17,032 bases of DNA from Saksenaea vasiformis B4078 (Eukaryota; Mucoromycota; Mucoromycetes; Mucorales; Saksenaeaceae). Below are positions 1 to 8,158 of this stretch, one piece after another. The stretch is taken from contig JNDT01001367.1 of assembly GCA_000697055.1 (NCBI GenBank), forward strand, positions 1 to 17,032, in the 5' to 3' direction. Every line of letters begins with the position of its first letter. Position 1 is the stretch's first letter. The translations under genes and the position numbers were made by a program. Below the pieces are notes generated by a model. That model was not told the origin of the DNA and did no database searches. It was given only the letters and a program-made list of their open reading frames with translations.

Positions 1-505
1 CTGCTACTACTTCGTGTATGTCTTCCATTAAACCTTTCGAAAATTCTTTGTCGCGGTAATCCGATGACGGACCTTGCTCTTCCTCTTCCTCTTCGTCAGC
101 GTTGTCTTCGATTGCACCGCAGCCAATTTCAGTCATTTCGCTGAATGCATGTGGTGCAATCCGAGTATTTTTCAACGGTGCTCCGAGGAATAGGCGAGAA
201 AACGAGGTAATAGGGGCGTGCTCAAGCAAGGCTTTCGCTCTTTCTTCTTCCTTTTTCTTTTCCTTTCGCCATTTTGTTGTCTTTGAACCACCACTATATC
301 TCCCACGAAGGTACGAATCACTTTTCTGAGTGGAAGGCTGTAACATATCGAAGGCACTAGCTAATTCGTCGTCGAGCATTTCGTCAGAGACAGCGATTAC
401 TGCTCCATCAACGGACTGCTGGTGATTCGCTGTCGCAATGAAGGCACCAGTTTCCGATCGCATGCGATTCAAAGCAGCTCTCTTTCTAGCGCTTGGACGG
501 GGCAT
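1..505 (-). CDS. 5' part of an intronless gene, transposon-associated-type hypothetical protein (runs off left edge)
   Basis: Seen: the minus strand is open without a stop from an ATG at 505 to the window edge (168 codons). The N-terminus is basic (begins MPRPSARKRAALNRMRSE). Around residues 85-95 there is a YSGGSKTTKWRK motif followed by a Lys/Glu-rich helix, then HAPITSF, and a run of six glutamates near residue 147. Known: many fungal, especially Agaricomycete, hypothetical proteins linked to KDZ-type or other DNA transposons begin with a basic stretch, a Y-x-G-x-S-x-x-T-x-W-R-K motif and then an 'I-x-x-F' segment. Inference: this is the N-terminus of such a protein; the diagnostic catalytic part would lie outside the window, so the family is not certain. 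The start is the first ATG of the frame, and the composition (acidic and basic blocks, no intron) suits a nuclear protein. It could equally be an unrelated nuclear protein. Confidence 0.65.
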   Translation of the reverse strand, partial: MPRPSARKRAALNRMRSETGAFIATANHQQSVDGAVIAVSDEMLDDELASAFDMLQPSTQKSDSYLRGRYSGGSKTTKWRKEKKKEEERAKALLEHAPITSFSRLFLGAPLKNTRIAPHAFSEMTEIGCGAIEDNADEEEEEEQGPSSDYRDKEFSKGLMEDIHEVVA

Positions 506-2537
506 ATTAACAACAATAACGATAACAGTGACAATAGTGACAACGAGAAAAATGCAGGTACCTAGGAAAGACGAGCTGTAATCTATTTCGTGTTTGTGTA
601 ACGTTGGCGGCTAAATTAAGTGCCGACGATTTCAACTTCATTTTTCCCAGCTAAAGATGACGATCTTTGAGGAAATATAATTTTCTTTTTCCTTAAGCAA
701 GTGGCGATTATGGCCCATGACTTTTGTAAAGAATATCCCAAAGAACATATATTATTGACTATATTCGCATAAAATGTAATTTTCACCTCGTCTTATGGCC
801 TCAAAGTTGGGTCAAAAATCGTCGGCTATTAAATGTACGCACCATAACCAACTATCACCTCTTCTTTTTTAAAGGCTTCTATCCTACGCGATGAAACGTT
901 CCATCAGGCGGCCTTGGCAGAGGTCTCCTAGGAGGATGGTCGTGTCTCATCGGAACGTCCGAAAGCTTAGTAAATGCTGCATGTTCGCACATCACACGTC
1001 ATTTCTTTCAAACGACCCCTTCTAAATAAAACGAGTGCGTCCTCTTTAGAAGCGTTTATGCTATCGTACAGCGGCGATCATTTCAATCAATCATATTTCT
1101 TAGAGCATCGGCGGCCGCTCAAACGTTGCATATTTATTCGTCATCTTTTGATTCGGAAAACAATCTCATATCTGTGGATTTCGGTTTGTTTAGTGATAGG
1201 TTGACAGACAGGAAATCCTTTGAGACTCTTTCTTTATTGGGATGTAAAGTAAAGATGATTGTATATGTTTACGCGTCTGTCCTTATTATTGTTCTATTCA
1301 TTCGGAGATTGTAACCTTGACCCTGGTCAGTAGATCCGTGTTCCTGAGATGGTCTTGACTTTGGATATAATGCCAATCTTTAGATGTGGATCTATGTCCT
1401 CATATGTGACCTACGACAATATCTATGAAACTTCTGAACATCTGCCAGAACTGAAACTTCTATCTGAACCGAACTTTTATTCTTTTATTCTTCCTTATTT
1501 TCTTATTACCGCATCGGTCATATTGCTAAGACTATCTGAGAATTTAACTACCCGAAATTTCCAGCGTAACAGCGTGTCGTGGAAAACTCAGTGGAAGGCA
1601 TTGTATAAAGAAATCCGGAATAAGGACTAATTTGGATTGTAACCAACACATATCATTGGCTATTCTTTTACTTCTCTAAAACACCACCAGCGCTATATAA
1701 AACCAGGAAATAACAATAATAAACAATTATTTTGGAGTCTCAACATATTCCAACCGTTACCAATCGAACTTATCACCAAATCTCACAAACAGGATCCCTT
1801 TATGGTAATGTATCGGTATAAGTGAAGAATCGGTGTCTGAAAATATAAATCGTCTGCAAAAAGATATGTCTGAAATAAGTCCGTTGATAAGTCGGTTGAA
1901 TAGTGAGCACCAGACACAAGTGTTTTAAGTCGTGTGTCAAAGACTGAGAGCAAGCGGGAGACAAAAAGAAGACGGGTTACGTAGATATCTTTTGTCAAGA
2001 ACAAGATTGTTGTGCTTAAGTCTCTGGTGTTTATTCGATTCATTCAGTGTATTTATATGTTTTCTATCTATTCTAGCTAAGTCGGAGATGGGGGAGGTTA
2101 TTCTATTGAGGAGCAGTCAAAAAGCATCGGGTTGTAAAGATCAGGACAAGAATGTCGCGATGTTGAGAGATGAGGTCAAAAGCGGTGGAAAGACAAGAGA
2201 ACAGGACAGAGTTGTCGTCTTCCTCTTTTTGACATTCGGTTCTTGAATTCTTGGGGTCACCTGATGGGCTGCCGCCTGTTGTATGGGTAAGTTAATTGGG
2301 ACAGTAGACGGATAGAATCCTTTGAGACTGTTGGATGTCTTTATTTCAGTTAGATTGTCTGCCTATTTATATGATTCAGTCTTTTAGCGGAAATAAGAAT
2401 TAGTGAACGTTCTTCTCGGTATTAGGTGTGGATTATAGAATGGATCAATTACTGTGATGACACAGTGCTACCTTGTTGTACTGAACTCGGTGATAAGTCT
2501 AAGTTATAGATGATAAGGTTCAGTTGGTGTTCCAGTG
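506..2537. other. AT-rich intergenic stretch without a supported gene
   Basis: Only short ORFs with unprotein-like composition occur on both strands, several starting at non-ATG codons. Seen details: an 11-bp inverted repeat at 622-632 / 816-826; a TATATAAAA-like sequence near 1695-1702 followed by a CA-rich leader and a very short ATG frame at 1801, which looks like an orphan promoter; and the phrase AATCCTTTGAGACT at both about 1215 and 2316, a possible relic of duplication. I see no RNA gene. Confidence 0.6.
622..826. repeat. Possible small MITE-like element bounded by an 11-bp inverted repeat
   Basis: GCCGACGATTT at 622-632 has its exact reverse complement AAATCGTCGGC at 816-826, and the flanking outer bases are partly complementary too (TAAATTAAGT versus its mirror at 827-836). 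The inside is AT-rich and non-coding. No clear target-site duplication is visible, so a non-autonomous transposon is only one reading; chance is another. Confidence 0.25.
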
Positions 2538-2794
2538 GAGAAGTTCACTGTATATGGAAACACGATTAATCCCCGATCTTTCCTGTTATGGAACACAATT
2601 CTATAGGATGGGCATTACGACGGTCAACATATACCACACCGCCTTTGACAAACTAAGGGGCAACATCGGTCATTGGCTAGCAATGTCTCTGACAGTGAAT
2701 GGAATACAACACTCACCAAAATAGTAAGGGGAGGGGGAGGGTTTGCTCACCAAAATGTGAGGGGGGATGTGTGGTATATGTACTGTTTATTGAA

Positions 2795-2960
2795 ATACAT
2801 TTTACGCTACTCTACAATAAATTTTGCGTCCAGAAAGAACCAATCTTGCGCTGAAAAGAAAACAGACATACGTAGTTAATATACCAATCATGGCAGAAAT
2901 ACCATACATTACCTACATGAAGTTGGTCCTCCCATGGACGTAAAATTTATTGGAGTGGCG
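2795..2960. repeat. Outlying patch of the tandem duplication, copy A
   Basis: This segment aligns with 9105-9270 in the same orientation. Shared landmarks in order are TTTTAC-G/A-CT, GCGTCCA, AGAAC/GGTCCAAT, GCGCT-A/G-A, a TACA stretch, CCTCC, ATGGAC and A-A/G-TTTATT. Identity is modest, so the alignment is by landmarks rather than base by base. It suggests that the A and B units once shared a left boundary here, and that about 1 kb (containing the 171-codon ORF) is extra in A or missing in B. Confidence 0.45.
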
Positions 2961-3009
2961 TATAACATATTTGATGGAAGAGTATGGCACGCAAATCATA
3001 GCATCAGAT

Positions 3010-3090
3010 GAACGTAAAAGTACATAGTTCAAAGCGCAGAGTTCATCTGGAAGTAACGCCAAATAATCTCAAATAGACGCAAAATCCTGT
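3010..3090. repeat. Third, diverged copy of an ~80-bp dispersed element
   Basis: Matches 4743-4831 and 10036-10124 in the same orientation: GAACG-(C)TAAAAG, GTTCAAAG, AGTTCAT-T/C-TG-G/A-AAGTAACGC, then GCAAAATC appear in order with small gaps. The other two copies are identical to each other over this stretch. The element sits inside the large palindrome and has no coding potential that I can see. Confidence 0.55.
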
Positions 3091-3176
3091 AGACAGTCAT
3101 AGCGTTCATCTTATTGAAATGTGTTCCATAACAGGAAGATTGAGATTAACGTATTTCCATTTACAGTGAACTTCTC

Positions 3177-3719
3177 TATGTTGTATCCAGACTTCTTTGT
3201 CGTACATTTACTACTACAATGTATACTCGGCATCACTCCGTCAGTCCGGTTAATTGGATAGCAGATTATAATCCAATCCTCGATTCTTCAACAGAATAAA
3301 AACATCCTTAACCGAGTCTCACGTACTCCATCGCCTGATTCTCGACGCTCAATTAACCGACACTTCACTCTATATTGGAACACCGACTATGCCTCATCTC
3401 TACATCATGGAGATATTGCCAAGGTCGTTAACAAAGTGGTACTGCCACCGCAGTAATTGCTATCATGAACACCTATCACTGAGAAGAACGTTTACTTAAA
3501 TCTGAATTCCGAAAAGCCTGAACAAATATAAATAGGCAGACAGATTGAATAAAGATATCCAACAGTCTCAAAGAGTTTTTTTATCCGTCTCCCTTCTCTT
3601 AAACACACTCAAATACCACATCAACAAAGTCTTCTTGAAGTGTTACCAGGTGATGTTCTTTATTCAGGCAAAATCAAACTTTGTCCATGAAAGTAACATG
3701 GATGCAATAACATGTCGAG
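3177..3719. other. Intergenic stretch, no supported gene
   Basis: AT-rich DNA. One local inverted pair is visible: GGTTAATTG near 3248 and CAATTAACC near 3350, with a small inner ATTGGAT...ATCCAAT hairpin at about 3253-3277. The only ORF longer than 60 codons here begins with TTG rather than ATG and has no recognisable features. Confidence 0.55.
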
Positions 3720-4235
3720 TCAAGGTGGAGCCAGGTCATTGATCTCAGCTAGAACATGTAATCCACGATCTATATCCTTAACAAGAACGAGGCCAGAGCT
3801 TTCTTTCTTTATGGTTTCCAGAATGCTTTCTTGCTCTCGAAGGGATGTGAATAGATATGCAACGAGCTCAAAGACTTCCATCCACAATGTGCGGTTATTG
3901 AAGGTATATGGAACATCTGCATACCGCACTTCTGTCTGAATATAGCCACCAATATGGTTATAGTCCACGTTCGTGGTGGATAGAGTAATGGTGGTACATA
4001 CGCATTGCAGAGAAAAGGATGCAACCGAGCAAAGACTAGAAAAGGATGCAGCGGCGTGGCGTCGCACGAATGAATCCAAAAGTTCAACAGATGCATATAG
4101 CGCCTCGACTGTATCACCCTGAGTGTGTTCAATGTCTTCGTTGGCGATGCTACTGCTTGATCCTTCCATGACGAGTCTACCACGGCCATTAATGTCGTAG
4201 CCTAGGCCATCGTGATACTGTACATCTCCGGACAT
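3720..4235 (-). CDS. Candidate gene, 171-codon hypothetical protein, possible in-frame intron
   Basis: Seen: an ATG-started ORF with protein-like composition: an acidic/serine-rich N-terminus, then a helical stretch (VEALYASVELLDSFVRRH), and a C-terminal half with amphipathic helices (FELVAYLFTSLREQES, ILETIKKESSGLVLV). There is no signal peptide or transmembrane segment. In the middle a 66-bp stretch begins GTATGT, a textbook fungal donor, and ends TATTCAG; removing it keeps the frame and drops a low-quality Thr/Ser segment, so the true product may be about 149 residues. I do not recognise the family. The second duplication unit has no counterpart at the equivalent place (9270-9546). A ~40-bp repeat array lies 210-430 bp upstream. 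Alternatives: a relic of a larger gene, or a chance ORF. Confidence 0.45.
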   Translation of the reverse strand: MSGDVQYHDGLGYDINGRGRLVMEGSSSSIANEDIEHTQGDTVEALYASVELLDSFVRRHAAASFSSLCSVASFSLQCVCTTITLSTTNVDYNHIGGYIQTEVRYADVPYTFNNRTLWMEVFELVAYLFTSLREQESILETIKKESSGLVLVKDIDRGLHVLAEINDLAPP

Positions 4236-4446
4236 AGGTCATTCAGGTTAAGTGGCAGATAGAGGACATGAATAAAATCGCGTGTGGAGTTGACATCTTT
4301 ACCGGGATGCTAAAGAGAAGCAGAGACAAAAACAAAAATTGAAACGGAACATTTTTCTTAAACAAGTATCGCTCTCCTTCATCTGAAACTTGATTTTTTT
4401 TGTGATATAAAATAATCCCATCTTCAACAGTGAAATCCTGTTTCTG

Positions 4447-4666
4447 ACGCACTGTTTGCATGAAATGACAAGAATCCGATCACTGATATATCATTTGCAT
4501 GAGACAAAAGAATCGTACTTCTCACACACTCTTCATGTGAAACAAAAACATTCGACCATTGATACGTCTTTTGCATCAGACGAGGATTCCTACCCCCTAC
4601 CGCGATGCAATGAAACACATCATTAAAGCGTCATCTGCACGACACAATAAGATCTATCTCTGATAT
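4447..4666. repeat. Degenerate tandem array, about six units of 36-43 bp (copy A)
   Basis: Successive units share a TTTGCATgAgACaaaaGAATC core followed by an ACTGATA-like end. Unit starts fall near 4447, 4489, 4528, 4565, 4601 and 4629; the last two are the most decayed. TTTGCAT itself occurs at about 4455, 4492 and 4569. The array lies downstream of the secreted-protein gene and upstream of the 171-codon ORF, so it could be an upstream repeat of the latter, but no function is shown. Confidence 0.6.
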
Positions 4667-5160
4667 ATATTTTTAGTCAGGTAATGGGAAGCTATCGATG
4701 ACACAAACGCAACATAAAAGAAGACAGCAGGTAAGTCATAGCGTTGAACGAACGCTAAAAGACATGCTTCAAAGTTCACAGTTCATTTGAAAGTAACGCG
4801 AAAAAATTTGAATGGATGCAAAATCAAAGGAAAAAAGACCTGTAACTCCCCTTGATGACTGAATCCAACAGAGTGTTGTCTGCCTCGCCGATTAGGAACA
4901 CTGGTATAGACGTTGTTCCCAGAATGGATGTATCAATATAATTATGGTAACTACAATAAAGTAGACTATAGATCCGTCGTGTTGTAAAAGCTAATCCTCA
5001 TTCATGCTTTGGAGAAAGCGTTAGACGGCATGGAGGCTCAGAGTGCTTTTCCACTATTACTTCCGCATCCTTTTGTAAGGAACCAATAGACACAGCTTAA
5101 GGTAGCTTTTATTGCAATGACAGCAATACGTCAGTGAAGTAATTTCAACGTTTGAATAAA
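4667..5160. other. 3' flank of secreted-protein gene A
   Basis: Non-coding. From 4744 onward it matches 10037-10454 at about 96% (15 substitutions and one single-base indel by my count over 417 bp), much higher than the DNA to its left. The jump in identity begins at the ~80-bp dispersed element (4743-4831). It probably holds the 3' untranslated region, but I see no clear AATAAA signal on the minus strand. Confidence 0.6.
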
Positions 5161-5646
5161 CTAAATCAAGCTGTTCTCGTAGTAATCATTCAGCAACTGT
5201 ACATGCGATCGACGGAGTTCTCCAAAGTCCTCGTCTAGTGGTTGGACATCTGCTCGCACCTTCAGGTTCGTAACGGGCTCTTCTGTCGCACTCTGACCAA
5301 TGAACGTCAAGAGTTGGCCATTACCCTGGATTCGAATGTGCAGAGCCTCCGTATCATCATTGATAAGTGCTGCGTAACGTCCATTGAAAGCGGAAATATC
5401 GTCGACTTCGACATAGCCGCGAGAGGTGTATCCGGGGTAAGATCTCGTCAGAAATTGAGAACCATCCGATGGCCAGAGAGCAACATGAAAGATTTGGCGA
5501 ACTTCGGGGAGATGAAGTAAGGTAAAGTAAGGCTGTGGGTAGACATGAGGTGCCGGGGTGAACCTAAGGAGAGCTTCATATCTTTCTGCCGAGACAGCAG
5601 CGAGGAAGAAAGTAAAGACAGCGAGGAGACTTGTTTGCAGCTTCAT
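5161..5646 (-). CDS. Secreted 161-residue protein of unknown family, paralog A
   Basis: Seen: a single-exon ORF with a classic signal peptide (MKLQTSLLAVFTFFLAAVSA, cleavage expected after residue 20). The mature part has no cysteine. Residues 21-75 are rich in Pro and aromatics (for example YPQPYFTLLHLPEV); residues 76-137 hold a likely beta-rich core (GYVEVDDISAF, ALHIRIQGNGQLLTFIG, VTNLKVRADVQPL); the end is charged (ELRRSHVQL...DYYENSLI). Compared with the paralog at 10455-10940 the length is equal without gaps; 34 of 55 residues differ in 21-75, 1 of 62 in 76-137, 5 of 24 in 138-161 and 3 of 20 in the signal. A TATAAAAG box lies 51 bp upstream of the ATG. Inference: an extracellular protein whose N-terminal part is under diversifying selection, such as an effector, recognition or antagonism factor. 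The family is not recognised. Confidence 0.85.
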   Translation of the reverse strand: MKLQTSLLAVFTFFLAAVSAERYEALLRFTPAPHVYPQPYFTLLHLPEVRQIFHVALWPSDGSQFLTRSYPGYTSRGYVEVDDISAFNGRYAALINDDTEALHIRIQGNGQLLTFIGQSATEEPVTNLKVRADVQPLDEDFGELRRSHVQLLNDYYENSLI

Positions 5647-5696
5647 GATTGTCAGAAGAGTGAGTGAACGAGAAACTTAGCATCTGTTCACTGAGA

Positions 5697-5704
5697 CTTT
5701 TATA
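5697..5704 (-). promoter_or_regulatory. TATA box of secreted-protein gene A
   Basis: TATAAAAG on the minus strand, 51 bp before the ATG at 5646. The identical box stands at the same distance before paralog B, inside a promoter block that is about 85% identical between copies (5647-5860 against 10941-11153). Confidence 0.7.
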
Positions 5705-6653
5705 CTAATTAGAAACTCTCTTCTTCGTTTACATGATTCTCACGGTGTCCATATGAAACGCGAGCTTGATGCTCCGTTCCATCCATCCAACTAAACACTA
5801 CATGCGTTCAGCAAACCAAATAGTAGGATGCAAACATGCAAGCCTTTGCTAACGTTTCACGGTCTTCGATCAGATGATTAGATTATACAAACATCGCGGT
5901 TCTCAGAGCGTGTTACCAGATAGAGCTCTTAATCAACAAGACGTCAGGGTTTGATTGGGATAACCTAAATAATAGAACGCCATATCTCGATTAGGTGAAT
6001 TTCTCAAACACAAATTGTGTCGTCGTTAATGAAATGACGCCTTGAGCAGTTATGCTATCGCATTCATTGTAGGACAACAGCTGTAATATTATAGAGAAAC
6101 CAGATAAATCTGCAATTTTCCTACAGCTCATAACGGTGTCCTATAGTATGTGTGGTAGCTGAGACATCAGTATAGAGCGCCTTAGGACAGGTTAGAGTGC
6201 GTCTATGACAGTCTATGGCATTTGTGTAACAGCTATGGTCGCTTAGAGGTCCGACCCATTATCTGTAGTCCCTACAGATCTATAATAGCCACTTGAGAAC
6301 CAAATAAACGAGATGATGATGTTCTCAAGTGTGCGAAGGCTCACTCATTTTGACTTATGTTATTGCCAAATATAGAAAAAGCATAGACTGCAAAGGTTTC
6401 ACAAAATTCAACCTTCTATCCTCCACGGGAGTTCCGATATAACATGCTTTTGCGAGTTATCAACTAGAATAACCTTGGGCAATTACAAATTTGTGTAGGA
6501 GGACCTGACAGACTCAAAGACATAGCTTAGATAAGCGTACATCTATAACAGACGACTTCAGTCGGATAGGAGATGGCGTAAAAAACGCCCAACATTAAGG
6601 TTGGAGGTGACAGAACAAAAGGACGAACCGTTTCTGGCATAACGAAGGGAAGG

Positions 6654-6674
6654 TGTGTCAAATTTTATGACACA
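6654..6674. repeat. TGTGTCA-N7-TGACACA palindrome, copy A
   Basis: Perfect 7-bp arms around an AT-rich centre, about 1.0 kb upstream of the secreted-protein ATG. Both arms are conserved in copy B (11980-12000) although the centre differs and a ~25-bp indel lies next to it. It has the form of a dimeric DNA-binding site; no factor can be named. Confidence 0.4.
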
Positions 6675-6792
6675 GTAGATACTTTCCTCATACTCATCAT
6701 AAGACTTGAAGTTCGAGTCAAGTCTGGAACGTCCCACACATGATCACTTCTTCCACTGACTCTGCTTACACTCGCTTAAAGACCTGCCAACT

Positions 6793-6829
6793 GGATACAC
6801 ATAAGGATCCCCGATTCTTATGTGTATCC
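6793..6829. repeat. Perfect 13-bp hairpin
   Basis: GGATACACATAAG at 6793-6805 and CTTATGTGTATCC at 6817-6829 form a perfect stem with an 11-base loop. In unit B only the right arm is kept (12146-12158); the left arm is lost. It lies near the outer end of the duplicated unit. Confidence 0.6.
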
Positions 6830-8143
6830 TTCTTAAGCTTCCTCACGTTGTACCGGCATATTTGAGACTCTTATTCAGCAAACAAGATGTACCTGTTTAG
6901 GAATGCTTAGGTGTCTTCGAAAGAAGATATGTTGTTATTCTCTATGAATAGAAGCAAGTGCATCTCCAAAACGTCAATATACGCCTCTTGACTCGCAATC
7001 CCTAAAGCTCTAGTGATGGGACAAGACCGAACAATTGTGAAACAATCCCAAAGCGTCACTGAACCATCGCGACTCTATGTTGCATGCGTAATATGCTTCT
7101 TCACTTTTTGATGCTTGTTCCCAGTCTTAATTACTAGAAATGCAGAATCTGGACTCATCCGACTAAATTACCCTATCCATTGCTCATAAGTCCAATTCAA
7201 ACAACCCTTGGCCCATTTAAGTCCGATTTTTTACGACATTTGATTAATCTAGGCCTGTTCCTTGGCTAGTGCGAAGGAAACCCAAGATAATCCATCCAGA
7301 CGATACCTGTCTCCTTCCATTGCAGATATACGATCTTCCACCAGGGCATCAAGATACATTTGTCTTTAGTATAAGCTATTAGAAGAAAATTGACTACAGC
7401 GCGGGCGTTGACTGTGGCGGTAATCGACTTTGTATGCAATACATAATAGTTTGACTCGATACAAGCAAAGCAATTTTAGTCGATGGGGTTCTGGTTGCGT
7501 CAATGGTGATAAATCTAAGCTTTGCACCACCTGCCTCCAAGGCTACGCATGCAAGATACATCTCTTTCCTTACCTCCAATTTCATACACGAGTAGGCGTC
7601 CCATTACCTGCCGGAGACCTGATCTTTGACAACTTCGACCGATCACCTACGAAATCTCCAAAACATTCCAGTTATGAAGCGCGCTGATGATGTACGTGTC
7701 CAATTCTATGCCATCTACTCGACTCAATCTGGAAGACTATCACCCCCCAAGAACACACTACAGTGCCCATCAATGCTACATAGTTTCATCCCTGGATCTT
7801 TATTACATCATCTTATTATTCTTCCTTTCCCACTTCCTTTAAAAGATATATACTTACTTCGCCTTTATCTGATCGTATACCTTTTTTCTCTCTTCTCTCA
7901 CCAGGTCTTCTCGTCTTCTTCCATTTGGACATTTTCCATTCGCTTTTATCCTAGACATGGACATGTAGTGCTTTTTCGCCATGTTTGTACCGCCGTACCA
8001 GGAATTTTCATTTATCTTAGCCTTTCTGGATCGGATGCAGGTGGACGCGGTACAAGACGAGGTGTTTAATGTCACTAAATAAATAAATTTATGTTTCTAC
8101 TGCTTCGCGATGCATGTAAGACCACCACGGTCAGCGAACCTCG

Positions 8144-8158
8144 ATATATATATATATA
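8144..8158. repeat. (AT)n microsatellite
   Basis: About seven AT/TA dinucleotides in a row, preceded by CG and followed by CATTTATAA. Simple-sequence DNA with no gene association. Confidence 0.85.

Larger units (their letters stand above)
2538..3176. repeat. Large imperfect palindrome (fold-back repeat)
   Basis: The sequence starting GAGAAGTTCACTGTATATGG at 2538 is matched by the reverse complement of 3085-3176 at roughly 80% over about 85 bp, including the exact shared block TCCTGTTATGGAACACA. A second, inner inverted pair shares ATAAATTTT-G/A-CGTCCA (about 2812-2842 against 2924-2952). The centre falls near 2860-2885. The inner pair is also present, diverged, in the second unit at about 9112-9270. 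It may be a decayed fold-back element or a hairpin transposon remnant; no coding sequence is seen in it. Confidence 0.6.
4240..6950. repeat. Tandem duplication unit A
   Basis: Aligns co-linearly with about 9540-12265 (offset 5293-5294 around the secreted-protein genes). Identity is uneven: roughly 70-75% by eye left of 4743, about 96% over 4744-5382 (about 23 substitutions and one indel in 639 bp), about 62% in the variable coding part 5422-5586, about 85% in signal peptide and promoter, and roughly 70-80% by eye upstream to about 6950. Stop codons interrupt every upstream frame in at least one copy, so only the 161-residue gene is conserved as protein. Confidence 0.9.
5705..6950. other. Long upstream region of unit A, non-coding
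   Basis: Aligns throughout with 10999-12265 at roughly 70-80% (by eye), yet no reading frame stays open in both copies. Preserved landmarks include ATAATAGAACGCCATATC, TATAGAGCGC, ATGATGTTCTCA, CCTTGGGCAATTACA, GGCGTAAA-A/G-AACGCCCA and a TGTGTCA...TGACACA palindrome. It may be an extended promoter or an untranslated RNA, or simply old duplicated spacer. Confidence 0.6.

Noticed and set aside
1190..2340. Possible additional ancient duplication between about 1190-1240 and 2290-2340
   Set aside because: Only a 14-base exact word (AATCCTTTGAGACT) and loosely similar surroundings; too little to call.
3225..3300. tRNA-like run (GGTTAATTGGATAGC followed by a GATTC-containing B-box-like stretch)
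   Set aside because: No acceptor stem or anticodon stem can be folded, and the B-box match is weak; the resemblance is limited to a D-arm-like phrase.
5242..5520. 92-codon plus-strand ORF antisense to the secreted-protein gene (and 10446-10745 in B)
   Set aside because: It is a shadow of the conserved minus-strand coding sequence; the signal peptide and codon pattern support the minus strand.
7394..8069. Overlapping ORFs on both strands in the spacer, including an RNA- or transposase-like basic minus-strand frame at 7854-8075
   Set aside because: No recognisable domain, and both strands are open at once; a terminal exon near 7885-8069 is possible but has no upstream partner.
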